Part shown: piece after piece, positions 1 through 12,572 of the stretch
Layout of the letters: each line of letters starts with the position of its first letter
Numbering within the stretch: position 1 is the stretch's first letter
Notes under the pieces: generated by a model
The model's database searches: none
Told to the model about the DNA's origin: nothing
Seen by the model: the letters and a program-made list of their open reading frames with translations, nothing else
Made by a program: the position numbers and the translations under genes
Origin: Arachis hypogaea
Lineage: Eukaryota > Streptophyta > Magnoliopsida > Fabales > Fabaceae
Direction: 5' to 3'
Assembly (NCBI RefSeq): GCF_003086295.3
Contig: NC_092054.1
Location: 11,605,878-11,669,877, forward strand
Length of the DNA stretch: 64,000 nucleotides

Positions 1-369
1 GACCCCATCACTCTATTATTAACTCAATTAAAGCTCCATATGTCTCTCACATGTCTCAGCTCATATATGATTGAGACATTGACTCATCTCAAACACTTCC
101 CTCGTACCTCCGAATTACTCTTCTCTCGTCACAATCTATTTCTCTATATATACAATATATAAAGCTACTAAATCAGCGAGGACAGTAACAACACTAATCT
201 GTCCTACGCTGTAATACTTTACATACAACGGAGAGCAGGGGATATTCAAAGCTATTTCTCCATTTTAATATTTATTTTTTTTCCTCACGAAAATTTACAT
301 GCTATATTTATATATTTTTTTATTAAATATCTTTTCTTAATTTAAAATTCATAAGTACACTTATATATT

Positions 370-416
<47 letters not shown>

Positions 417-455
417 CATTTCTTTTTATTAACTTTTATATATGTTAATTTACTT
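1..455. other. AT-rich intergenic DNA with (TAA)n microsatellite
   Basis: I see no gene here. The stretch is AT-rich and holds a perfect trinucleotide TAA/AAT run at about 371-416, roughly 15 units. The first 250 bases are less AT-rich but show no coding pattern I recognise. Confidence 0.6.
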
Positions 456-911
456 TAGGATAAAATATACTACATTAATTTTCTACTTTTGGATTTAATT
501 TTATTTTAGTATTTAATATTTAAAGTGTTCTATTTGAATCTAACAAAGTTTTATTTAGCTTTAATATAGTCCTGTCGTAAAGTTAATGTTAAATAATTAA
601 CGAGAATAAAAGTATCGTCATCTCTACCAGTAAACTTCCTTGCGAAGAGCGAGTTCTCGAAGATGCTCTCTATATGCTTGAACCAAGCCCAGTGACTCGT
701 GGTGATACATTCGCAAGTTTATATCTCTGCTTCAAGAAAGGACATTAAGATTTGGTGGAACGGTAACGTTAATTATTTAACATTGACTTCACAGCAGGAC
801 TACATTGAAACTAAATAAAACTTTTTTGAATTCAAATAGGACACTTTAAACTTTAAGAACTAAAACAAAATTAAATCTAAACGTAGGGACCAATTTAATA
901 CTTTATCCTTT
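456..911. mobile_element. MITE-like inverted-repeat element
   Basis: The left arm, about 456-605, is the imperfect reverse complement of the right arm, about 765-911. The arms match over some 145 bases, starting from AGGATAAA at the outer ends and ending at CGTTAATTATTTAACATTGA-like sequence at the loop. The loop of about 160 bases is more GC-rich and has no reading frame. No transposase is present, so this is a non-autonomous hairpin element. The phrase 'Mutator-type MITE' would fit legume repeats of this look, but I could not fix a target duplication. Confidence 0.65.
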
Positions 912-1304
912 ATTTTACAAATAAAATATTTGTTTTACTAAAATAAGTATATTTACATAATATTTATACTAAAATAAACTGTTACTAAGTAAAAATAATA
1001 TTATATAATATAAAAATATTAATTAAAAAATAACATTTACTTATTAATTTTACTAAAAAAAATATATATGTTGTAGTCATAAAACATGATTTTGGACTAG
1101 AATTTATCTAGAATAAAGTATGGTCCAAACTCAATTAAAAAAAAAAACCCGAATAAAAAAGTCAAACCCTACAATAATAGTTAAAAATATATTTTGAATC
1201 CAAATCGAGTTTAAGGTGGATCCAATATTGTACAACTCTAAGATATTGGTTGAGTTTTAAAATATTATAGAATTTTTAAAACAAATAGATAGATGAATAA
1301 TTAG

Positions 1305-1578
1305 TGTTGAAGGTGAACGAAGCTGAGAGAGAGTTCAAGAACAGAGAAAATTGAGAGAAGAAATGGAATTGACATTAACTCAATCTACAATGAAAGAACT
1401 CAAGTTACCATTACTACGGCAACAAGTTTATATAGGGCTAGTTTAATTCTAACTAATCACTTCCAGCTGGCAATAATAGTAACAAACTTAGTAACTAATC
1501 TATTTAAGTTACATTTCGCTGTGTGTTGTTGTATGGTATGTGTGTGTGGGTTTGCACAAGGTTCTCCATCAGGTAACA
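1305..1578 (-). repeat. 3' LTR of the Copia element at 1.3-6.6 kb
   Basis: This 274-bp LTR begins TGTTGAAGG and ends GGTAACA on the + strand. It is a direct repeat of 6312-6587 with about a dozen substitutions and a 2-base length difference in a GA run. The pol reading frame ends inside it, with a TGA at 1569-1571. Confidence 0.93.
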
Positions 1579-4500
1579 CTCTCCCTCAAGTTGGGAGTGT
1601 AGATGTCCAACAGTCCCAACTTGCGGTGAAGTGTTGAGAAAACAGCAGGGGACATCGGCTTTGTCAACAAGTCAGCTACTTGTTCTTTGGTCGAGATAGG
1701 CATCAAATGAATGAGTCCCTCCATGAGCTTGTCGCGCACCACATGGCAATCCACCTCGATATGCTTGGTTCTCTCGTGAAAAAACTGGGTTGAATGCAAT
1801 ATAGATGGCTGATTGACTATCACAAAAGATGCTGATGGGTTCAGTTAGAGGCATACCAAGATCCTCCATCAAGTATCCTAGCCAGATAGCTTTTTTGGTG
1901 GCTGTGGCTAAGGCCCTATATTCAGCCTCAGAGGAGCTGCATGAAATAGTATTCTGCTTCTTACTTTTTCAAGAGATAAGAGCAGACCCAAGAAAGAAAC
2001 AATAGGCAGAAGTTGAACGTCGTGTGTCCAGACAAGCTGCCCAATCAGAATCAGAGAAGCCTGTGATGCATAAATCAGTAGAAATGGGAAAGAATAATCC
2101 CTGAGCAGGTGCAGATTTCAAGTATCGCAAGACTCGATGAGCGGCGTGTAGATGCAAGCTTATCGGTTTGTCTAACTACTGGCTAAGCCGACTAACAGCA
2201 TAGCTGATGTCTGGTCATGTGTTGGTCAAATACAACAATTTTTCAACTATCTTTCGATATTCAGCTGAATCGGACAGAGAAGTTCCACTATCCTTACTCA
2301 ACTTCACACTATAATCCATAGGTGTTGAGATTGGTTTGCAGTCGGCAAATCCATAGTCAGTAAGCATGTCCACAACATACTTCCTTTGGTACAACGCGAT
2401 CCCTTTTTCTGAACGTGCTACCTCCAATCCGAGAAAGAATTTCAAGTCCCTAATATCCTTGATTCTGAACAGATCATCCAGGACACCTTTGATTTTGTTG
2501 ATCTCAAGAATGTCATCTCCGGCCAGTACTAAGTCGTTCACATAAACTAGGACTGCTGTAAAACCAGTTTCACATTGTTTGGTGAAGAGGCTGTAGTCAG
2601 AACGGCATTGCTTGTACCCCAGCTCCAATAAAACAGATTTGAGCTTGTTATTTCATTGTCTACTGGCCTGCTTGAGTCCATAAAGTGACCTCTCTAGCTT
2701 GTTCACTTGTCCCTTGCCAATTTTCAGTCCCGGTGGAGCAACCATATACACCTCTTCATCAAGATCTCCGTGGAGGAATGCAGTGTTCACATCTATTTGC
2801 TTTAGGTACCAATTTTTTGCTGCTGCCAATCCAAGTACCATTCGAAGGCTTGTGAGCTTTAGGATTGGACTAAAGGTGTCTCTATAATCAATAACAGGGA
2901 CTTGTGTGTAGTCCTTGGCAACAAGACGTGCCTTATGGCGTTCTACAGATCCATCAGGGTTATATTTCACCTTGAAGACCCACTTGCATTCTATAGGTTT
3001 CTTTCCAGGTGGTAAGGAGGTGATCTTCCAAGTCTTGCTTTCATCAAGTGAATCAAGTTCAGATTTAATAGCCTTTTTTCAGCAAGGTTGAGACATAGCC
3101 TCCTCATAATGCTTGGACTCAGTATGTGTGGATAATGCAATAAAAAATGCTCTATGATTTTTGGAAAGTTTCTCATATGACAAAGATTTAGATAAAGGAT
3201 ACTTACAGTGAGTATTGACAGAACAGACGGGCTTGGTGGTGAGATTTAAGCACTGATAGTCTTGAAGGTAAGAAGGAGGTTTTCTTATTCTCGAGGTCCT
3301 TCTTTGTACATTCTGCTCAGCAATAGGTACTGTAGGACTTGTCTCATTACTGGTGTTAGTGTTAGACATAGTAAGTGGTGGTGAATTGTGAGAAGGCTCA
3401 ATTGATATTGAGTCTGCATTAAGAGAAACGTCATTATGTGAAGGCTGACTAGTGAGGTCATGCTCCTTTGGGTGTGGCTCAAGATTAGCTAGACCTTGGT
3501 GTGTTTGAGGTTGAAAAACGTCATATGAAAAGGGGTCAATGTTCATGGATTGTTGCTGATTAGATGCAGTTGTAGTTAAGGGGTCAGTTTCAATAGAAAA
3601 GGGAAAGTGATCTTCATAAAAATGTACATGTCTTGAAACAAAAATTTGTCTAGTTTTCAAATCCATGAGTACATAGCCTTTAACACCCTCCCTGAATCCT
3701 AAAAATATTGATTTTCGAGCTCTCGGATCAAGTTTTGATCTATTGGAGGTGATGGTGCTAGCATAAGCTAAGCAACCGAACACTCTAAGGGTTGAGAGAT
3801 CAGGGGTAGTGTTATGCAAGATTTGAAATGGTGATTGATTGTTTAGAAAAGTGCTTGGAACCCGATTTATGACATAAACTGCATGGAGGATAGCAAAATT
3901 CCAAAAATATTTTGGGATTCTAGATTGAAAAAACAAACTTCTTGTGACAGATAGAATATGTTGATGCTTTCTCTCAATAATTCCATTTTGTTGAGGAGTC
4001 TCAACACAAGAAGTTTGGTGTACTATTCCTGTTTCAGCAAAGTAAGTTTTCATTGAAAATTCTGGCCCATTATCTGTTCTGATGTACTTTACTTGGTTGT
4101 TAAACTGAGTTTTTGCAAATTGAACAAAATTTTTTACTATTGTGCCAGCTTTAGCTTTGGTTTTCATTAGATGAATCCAAGTGAATCTGGATTTGTCATC
4201 TACTATAGTTAGAAAGTATTTGTGGCCAGCAATTGAAGGAATTGCAAGAGGGCCCCAGATATCAATATGAAGAAGTTCAAATATGCTTGCTGAAATAGTA
4301 TTGCTATTTGAAAAACTCAATTTCTTTTGCTTTGAAAAATGGCATATATCACATGGATCAATTTTTGTGTTACAATATATAAAAGGAAAAACAGATTTCA
4401 TTACATAGAGTCTTTCAAAAGGTAAATGTCCTAACCGAAAATGCCAAAGGTTTATTCCTTTTATTTCTGACTTTGGCAAGGTAAGAATGCTTGCTGTTTG

Positions 4501-6192
4501 TGCAAAGTGAGGCCTCACTGCTTCTTTGTTCAGTGTGTAAAGCCCCCCACAAGCTCTAGCTACTCCAATCACTTTCTTCGAGTTGGTATCTTGTATCTCA
4601 CATTTTTTGTCATCAAAATTCATATGACAATGCAAATGTGATGTGGCCTTAGAAACAGAAATCAGCTTGAAATTAAAAGAGGGAATGTATAATGCATCAA
4701 CAAGGTAAAGTTCATTTGTGAATATGATAGTTCCAGCAATTTTGCTAGTGGCTAATGCACCATTAGGTAAATTTACAAGGATTGGAGCTATCTCATGATA
4801 TGTATGAAAGTCATTGAGTGAGTAAGAGACATGGTCAGTTGCCCCCGTGTCTATTACCCATGATGCAAATTTCTTATTTGAAATATTCAATGCGAGAATG
4901 TTTGATGTGAAATGCATAATATGTACCAACTTACTTGGATGAGGTGTTGGCAAAGGCTCTTTGTGAGGATCAGCACTGTGACTTGGTTTCTGCGCTTCCT
5001 TGCTAAAAAGTGCTAATAAGGTTGATTTTTGTTCAGGTGTGAAATCAAGACTTGTTACATCACTATCCTGTCCACTGTAAGGGTTTCTAAGATTCTCATT
5101 GCTTCTCTCAGAGTCAAATTCAGTGGAACTCATGTTGGTGAATGCTGTGTTATATCTTTGCTTAAGGTGTGGTGGCAATCCATGCTTTTTGTAGCATGTA
5201 TCAACAACATGTCCTGTCTTGCCACAATGTGAGCATTGCATCTTTCCTCTGCCTCCCTGTCCTCTTCCAAAGCCTGGATTTTTGCCTCCTCTGTCCCTCC
5301 ATCTCCCTCTGCCTTGAAAGGCCTCTGCAGTGTTCAAGAGAGTGGCAGGTTGAGTGATTGTCTGAGCTATTAATCTTGGTTCTGAGACAAAATCGAAGCT
5401 TTGAAACTGTCTCTCTTGCTGTGTGAGAAGAGAGAAAACAGTGTTGATATTTGGGAGTGGATCCATAAGCATGACTTGCGACCTAACCCCAGCATATTGT
5501 TCATTCAATCCTCTAAGAAATCGAGTAACCTGATCTTCAGTTCTAAAGTCCCTTATGACTCCTAATCCACAACTGTAATTTCTTCCACACTCGCACGAAG
5601 GAATTGCTCTAAAGCTGTCCAGATCTTCCCATATCATCTTCAATTTTGTGAAGTATATGGTTACACTCATTTCTCCCTGCTTAGTTGCATACAGTTCCTC
5701 TTGTAGCTCAGCGATTCGGAAGCGGTCACCTTGGTAGTACCTATGTTTTAGATCTTCCCAAAGATCTAGTGCTATGGTGTTTCAGCTCACACTTTTGGCA
5801 ATGTCAGGTTCTAGTGAACGATTGATCCATCCAACTACATATGTATTACATCGGTCCCATGCCTCAAATAGGGGATTGTGCTTTTCTGGTTTATCTAAAC
5901 TACCATCAATAAACCTAAGTTTGTTCTTTAATTTCAAAGCAAGATTCATAGCTCTACTCCAATCTCCATAGTTCCTTCCATTCAGAATTTCATGAGTTAT
6001 GGATATACCTGAATTTTCGGAGGGATGTAAGTAAAAAGGACTTGCAGGATCTTGGCTTGGTCCTCCATTGCTTTTGTTTATGTGCGCTTGAATTGCAGAA
6101 AGTTGATTCAAGAAGACTGAAATTCCCTAAGGATCGAGGTTCTCCAATGGTGATCGTGCTTCTGGCTGTGCGGTTCCGCGAGCTGGTTCCAT
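1569..6192 (-). pseudogene. Decayed Copia gag-pol polyprotein
   Basis: Gag probably starts at the ATG at 6192 and carries a Copia-type N-terminal Gag domain (about 5780-6110). Further on come a CX2CX4HX4C zinc knuckle (about 5195-5235), the protease motif DTG (near 4843-4851), an HHCC-like pre-integrase region, an integrase core with DNGPEF (about 4060-4080) and NGIIERK (about 3970-3990), reverse transcriptase (2517-3000) and RNase H (1600-1960). In-frame stops lie at 6127, 5779, 3079, 2653, 2215, 2176 and 1969, and a frameshift lies near 1790. The reverse-transcriptase catalytic box reads YVND instead of YVDD. The element cannot make a working polyprotein. The longest open part, 3079-5670, still spans the end of Gag, protease and integrase. 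Confidence 0.93.
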
Positions 6193-6311
6193 CACTGCAC
6201 GCTAACTAGCGGTTCAGAACTTACGTCTTTGATTATCAAGTTTGAATGATTAAGCCCCTTCTTCAATCTCAATCCCTAGAACACTCTTCAATCTCCACGC
6301 TCACCGCACCA

Positions 6312-6587
6312 TGTTGAAGGTGAACGAAGCTGAGAGAGAGAGTTCAAGAACAGAGGAAATTGAGAGAAGAAATGGAATTGACATTAACTCAATCTACAGT
6401 GAAAGAACTCAAGTTACCATTACTACGGCAACAAGTTTATATAGGACTAGTTTAATTCTAACTAATCACTTCCAGCTGGCAATAATAATAACAAACTTAG
6501 TAACTAATCTATTTAAGTTATATTCCACTGTGTGTTGCTATATGGTATGTGTGTGTGGGTCTGCACAATGTTTTCCATCAGGTAACA
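6312..6587 (-). repeat. 5' LTR of the Copia element at 1.3-6.6 kb
   Basis: This 276-bp LTR begins TGTTGAAGG and ends GGTAACA on the + strand and is followed at once by the ATTAG target duplication. The element is read leftward from here. The primer-binding region occupies the bases just left of 6312. Confidence 0.93.
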
Positions 6588-6592
6588 ATTAG

Positions 6593-7911
6593 AGATATAA
6601 AAAATCGAACCCTACAATAATAGTGCCAATAATTCATGAAGTCATAATTTGAAATTTCAAAAAACTCTTTTTAAGTATCAAGTTTGTGGTTTGATGGTTT
6701 TTGTTTCGGAAAGTATAGGTAGACAATGAGAATATTTGTCGGATGTTCAATTCAATAAGTATGCAGATGGTTATATTCATTATTTTTAATTAGATAGTTA
6801 TTTTTTTTATTATGATTTATTCATGCATAATTAACAATGATTGGATATTCAATTCATTATATGTATAAATAGTTATTCTAATATTAATGTTTAGAAAGTA
6901 ATTTAAGAGTAGAATATTTTTTATTTTATTAAATTAATTCTAAAATTTATTATTTATATTAAAAAATTATTATTTACCTAACAAAACTTTTTTTGTTTAG
7001 ATGAATAATAGTAGTAGGTATGTACCTTTTTTTTTTCTGTTGACGAATTAATAGTGAGTACAGTGTATGTGGATGGAAGTTTCCTCAGGAGTCAGGAGAA
7101 GCCTGATTCTCAGTAAATTTTTTTCCAGTATTTGTTTTAAAATTACCATTTGTTTTAAAAAACTTGCGCAAATAGAAAACGTGGCTTGCTAGTTTCCTTA
7201 GTCCTTACTCGTTCAAAGAGACCGAATCCATGTCCACACCACATAGTAAAAAATTCAATTATCACACTTATGCTTTGCGTTCATATCATAGTCAAATCAA
7301 ATGCAATAGGTCTCGGTATAAAAATAAATGAAAATGTAACGAAGTTAATTTTATAGACAAATAAACTCAAATGGTGGAGATTTATTGATAATTAAAAACA
7401 GTTAAATAATTTAATAAATTTAATTAAATTAATATTTAATTATTTTTCAATGATAAATTTTATACAAGACCACTGTATACGAATTTTTATTCGCTCAAAT
7501 ACCTCACCTTTTTTATACATGTGCACCCTTTGTGTCTTTTTTTTTTTTTTTTTTCCTTTTTATCGTCTCCAATTGAAAAAGTCTCTACTCTAGGAAGGGA
7601 CAATAATAATCTACTAATTAATTAAAAAAACGAATCCCAATAGACGTGCAAAGTCAAGGTCGTTGTGTCTTGTGTATCTACCTATCTATGAAAAAAAAAA
7701 TTTCTTTCAAAATAAGAATATTAGTAAAATAATAAAATAATATTTTAGTTACCTTTGCATTTATAATATTTATTATCGGTAAATTTACTATCTTGACTTG
7801 AGAATAATTAGAATATTATTTTATTATTTATTAATTTTTTATTTTAAAATCTTTTGATATATATATAAAATTAAATTTTAATATATTAATATTATAAAAT
7901 ACTTTATACAA
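6593..7911. other. AT-rich intergenic DNA, no gene seen
   Basis: This stretch has only short random frames, poly-T runs (for example around 7540-7556) and no recognisable protein, repeat end or RNA gene. Confidence 0.55.
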
Positions 7912-8447
7912 TCATAATTCTATCCAATCCTTTTTAAAATAATATGTAATTTATTTTTTATTATGTGTTAATTTCTAATTGGATGTTTATTTTAATCGAT
8001 AACTATTCTTCTCTCTAATGACTTTCACTTCTTTTCATTTCTTCATCATCGTTGACTCGTCGCATCTCCCAAACATCGCCACTTCATCGAGTGTCCCGTT
8101 CATCCAAAGCATCACCGCAACCGTCGACACAATCAGCGCTGCGGTGATGAAGTAATATTGGAAATATAATAATAGTGTCAATATTGTCTTCTAACTCGAG
8201 GACAGCGACGCTGCTTGTGTCAACGGCGGCGGTGATGTTTTGGAAGATGGCAACAGCATGACAGAGAGAATAAGACACCCGATGAAGCGGTGATATTTGG
8301 GAGTTGTGACGATGATAAAGGAATGAGAAGGAGTAAAAACCATTACAGAGGGTTATAAATTAAAATAACATCCAATTAAAAATTAACATATAATAGAGAG
8401 TAAATTATATGTTATTTTAGAAAAAATTGATTAGAATTTACTAAAAT
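7912..8447. mobile_element. Fold-back (MITE-like) element upstream of MLO
   Basis: The outer arms, about 7912-8150 and 8200-8447, are imperfect reverse complements. They share AATTGGATGTT-like and CATCATCGT/ACGATGATAA-like blocks in mirrored order. The inner part is GC-richer and contains mirrored CACCGC/GCGGTG motifs. No transposase is encoded. The right end lies about 75 bp before the AT microsatellite in the MLO upstream region, so it may affect the MLO promoter. The boundaries are approximate and no target duplication was fixed. Confidence 0.6.
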
Positions 8448-8520
8448 TATTTTTTTAAAATGATTATTCACACCATTAATAAAAGTAATAATTTTTTATC
8501 AATAACATTATGTAATTAAA

Positions 8521-8522
<2 letters not shown>

Positions 8523-8576
<54 letters not shown>
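8523..8576. repeat. (AT)n microsatellite in the MLO promoter region
   Basis: A perfect AT dinucleotide run of about 27 units ends about 116 bp before the MLO start codon. It sits where a core promoter or TATA box would be expected, so its length may influence transcription. This regulatory effect is inference. Confidence 0.9.
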
Positions 8577-8579
<3 letters not shown>

Positions 8580-8692
8580 AATTCCAAGTTGAAGAATCAG
8601 AAAGCGCATTAGGCGCAAGTTTGCAGTGGTGGCACGAACAAAAACATTTTGGTGTCTTGAAATTTCAAAAGTGATCATAAATCACTGCCAGA

Positions 8693-11600
8693 ATGAGCGG
8701 CGGAGGCGTGGAAGAAGGTAACGATTTGGAGTTCACTCCGACGTGGGTTGTGGCCGTCGTTTGCTCCGTCATCGTCGCCGTTTCCCTCCTCGCCGAGCGT
8801 CTTCTTCACTATGCCGGAAAATTTCTTAAGAGGAAGAACCAGAAGCCACTCTTTGAAGCTCTCCTCAAAGTCAAAGAAGGTTTCAAATTTTCTCCGATCA
8901 TCACATCCATTTTCTTTATTATTATTTCAACAACTCAATTTTCTTTTTCTTTTCCGAATACTAACTAACTTCATCGCACAATAAATGTTATTTGACTCGT
9001 ATTTTCTGCTAAGCCTAAGTTACCTTAAATTAGTAATAATTTCAAATATTTATACATAGATACGTGATTTTGATTAGCATATATATAATATTTTTTATTT
9101 AATTCTAGCTGTGCAAATTAAATAATTCAGGTTTTTTAACTAAATTTGTAAATTTATGAGAAAAAAAAATAAGAAAATTGATTTTGTTATTGATTCAGAG
9201 TTGATGCTGATGGGATTTATATCTCTGCTTCTGACGGTAACACAAAATGGGATCATAAGAATCTGTGTGCCAGAGCATTGGACTCACCACATGCTTCCAT
9301 GTAAATTTGAGGATAAAGAAGAAGAAACAAAAACAACATCACATTTTCAGAATTTTTTCTCTTTCTCTGGAAATCTCAGGCACCTTCTGGAAGCTTCCAA
9401 ATCAGCAGAAACAGGGTCCCAAACTGGATATTGCGCTCGGAAGGTATTATTACAATCTTTATCTCATCTCATATTTTAGATATAATAAACTTCTCAATTT
9501 CATTCTTATTAGAAAATTTTTTGTTCTTAATTCTTATTTATTTATTATTATTTTCAGGGCAAGGTGCCTCTATTGTCCATTGAAGCCCTTCATCACTTGC
9601 ATATCTTCATTTTTGTGTTAGCTATAGTTCATGTAACCTTTTGTGTTCTCACGGTAGTTTTTGGAGGATTAAGAGTGAGTATCTATTTATTAAATTTAGT
9701 TTATTATTTTACTCTATTTAATTAACAATAAATGCCATTTCATTTATAGATACGACAGTGGAAGAACTGGGAAGACGCTATTGCAAAAGAAAACTATAAT
9801 TCAGAACGAGGTAAAACAAAAACAAAAAATATATTTAAGTAATATTATATATATATTGAATTTAATTTCTCTGTTTTTCTAATGATCTCATTAACGTGTT
9901 GACTCTTTGATATGCCTTTCAAGTTTGAAATCATTTAAATGATTAAATTAATCCTACTTTATAAAAGTTTGTCTTTTTGTTTTCTTAAACCATAAAAAGC
10001 ATTGACAATAATTTTACAAATTGTATTTCATGTGTAACTCATGAAAATAAAGCAATTTCTAGTTTTAAAGAAAGAAAAGAAAAAATATGAAGAATATTTT
10101 GTTTTAACTTTTGGTATATATGCCTTTCAAGTTTAAAATCAATTAATCCCACTTTATAAAAGCTAATAATAACTTTACAAATTATATTTTTCTTGTGCAT
10201 GCTTCTCTTTTATTTTTTCTCCCAAAACTATTATTCTGTTTGAACTTTGAAGTTTTAACTTGTTGACTTACTAATCTTTATATGAAATTTGTGTAACGCA
10301 TAGTTTTGGAACCAAGGCCAATGGTGACTGAAGTTCATCAACATGAATTTATAAGGGACCGTTTCACAGGTTTTGGCAAAGATTCCGCTATTTTGGGATG
10401 GATGGTATGTTTTTTATTCTCTAAATAAAATAAAGGATTTAATTTTGATATACTAACTATAAAAAACGTTTTAGACAGTTGTGCAATAACATTCGTTCTT
10501 ACTAATGTGACATTACATAATTAGATTTAGATGTGCGTATAAAATTACGTTACATTAATAGTGTATCAAAATTAAATTCTAAAATAAATAAAAAAATTTG
10601 CTAATGTCAAGTTAAACCCTCTGAAATTCCTCCCCCTTGAAGACATATAGATTTCATGCTTCGATTAAAAGCTATGTAAATAAAATATATATATATACAC
10701 ATGCCGTATTTGTTTCTTTTATATAACTCTCCTTTACTGGAGAAAAGTGTTTAGAATATATATCTAACTTTATGTGTTCATAAATGCAATTTGATTAATT
10801 GATCTAAAATATTTAAAAAAAATTCTTCACATGTTTTTTTTTTCATCTCATGCACTAATTATGCATTCTTAGTTTAATGAGTAGAAATTGAATTTCAAAT
10901 TCATACGATTCCTCATATGATATATAGCATATGCATAATTGAAAAATATAAAAAACCAATTTTTAAGTAATTAATATTAACCAATTTTTTATATTATAAA
11001 ATTAATTTTTTATCTCATTTTTGGAGAACTTGGAGTTTAGTCAAGTAATTAATGCTAGAGAGACAATAAAAAAGGCCAAATTTATTTTATTTAATATTCG
11101 TTCATTCTAAAAACAATTAATGAATGTTAAATAGGATAAGTTCTGGTTGTTTTGGTTATTTTTTGTTATCAAATATTTTTGTTAAAAAAATTAATTAAAT
11201 ATTAATTAAAAAAATCAATTCTTTAGTTGAACTCTACATAATTAGGTAATTATGGAAGGTTTAACTTTATTCGGAGTGGTGTTTGAATAAGTTGTAAGAA
11301 TAGAATTTATGTTGCGTTTATTAAACTACCACTTAATTTGTCATCCTCCTTTTAAAGTTTAGCTTGATATTTTATCTAACACAGTTTTTATTTTTCATTA
11401 TTGGTTTGGTTAAGTGTTAGTAGAATTTATATTTAATTATGTATAGATAAGATAACTCTTTTTATTAGTTGTCTTTATCAAAACCCTCAAATTCCAACCA
11501 CTTTCTTCTACTCTCTTTTAATGTAATTTATGTAAATTAACCATTTTCTTCTAATCTTTTTAATTACATGGGTAGCTTGATGACTTTATTTCTACCTAAA

Positions 11601-12520
11601 CAGTGGTTTTATATACCCATTGGTCTCTATCATATTAAATCTCACTTTCAAATATATTTATTTTTTATTTTCACGTTTGATTCCCATCAAGAGGTTACAT
11701 GAATTCATGTTCGGATTATCAATGTTTTAGATGGATTAAAAATTGTTAATTTTATTTAGAGTGTGGACTACATACACAAAATTTTCACAAATTAGTAATT
11801 TTAGAAATTAAATTTAAGGGCCTTTACCTTCTTTTTATGAACATTATTTGTTGCTAATTTTCTTTCAGAAATCCTTTTTCAAGCAATTTTTTGGATCCGT
11901 GACGAAATTAGATTATGTGACATTGAGGCTTGGTTTTATTATGGTAAGATTCTAGCATACCATGTTAAATATTAATTAAGCACCAAATTAATACTTGAAT
12001 TATTATTTATTTATTTTTGTGTTTGTCTCTGTTTTAGACCCACTGCAGGGGAAATCCAAAGTTTAATTTTCACAAGTATATGATTCGTGCTCTTGAAGAT
12101 GATTTCAAGAAAGTTGTTGGTATAAGGTATAATTAATTGGTGGATACTACAATGAAGATGGCATAATTGTCTTCATATGAGTATATTTCTTTTTGACCTT
12201 TGGATGATGGATTGTATGGTTAGATTTTGATATTTATAAAAGTGTTGTTTTTGTTTAAAGTGTGGCTAAATAAATAAACCACACTTTTAACCAAAGCATC
12301 TTCATGAGAAGATATTTTTGCCATCTTCATTGTAGTATCCACCTAATTAATTTGTTAATGATCAAATTTCTCTCTTTTTGGGCTAGCTCTTTAATTTGTG
12401 TGTAAATTTGATCATTATTTTTTTTAATATTTAAATAATTATTATGGTTGCTGCAGTTGGTATCTTTGGATCTTTGTGGTCATCTTCTTGTTGCTTAATG
12501 TCAATGGTATGTTACAAAAC

Positions 12521-12572
<52 letters not shown>

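Larger units (their letters stand above)
1300..6592 (-). mobile_element. Complete but defective Copia LTR retrotransposon
   Basis: The two LTRs (1305-1578 and 6312-6587) are direct repeats, begin TG and end CA, and are flanked by a perfect 5-bp target duplication ATTAG (1300-1304 and 6588-6592). Protein order on the - strand is Gag, protease, integrase, reverse transcriptase, RNase H, which defines Copia (Pseudoviridae-type) elements. The polypurine tract TTGAGGGAGAG lies directly inside the left LTR. The primer-binding site next to the right LTR reads TGGTGCGGTGAGC on the element strand, not the usual initiator-Met TGGTATCAGAGC. The LTRs differ at roughly a dozen sites by eye, so the insertion is not very recent. 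Confidence 0.95.

Noticed and set aside
9156..9198. Alternative start for MLO exon 2 at 9156
   Set aside because: The AG acceptor at 9197-9198 keeps phase with exon 1 and restores the family sequence; bases before it are intron.
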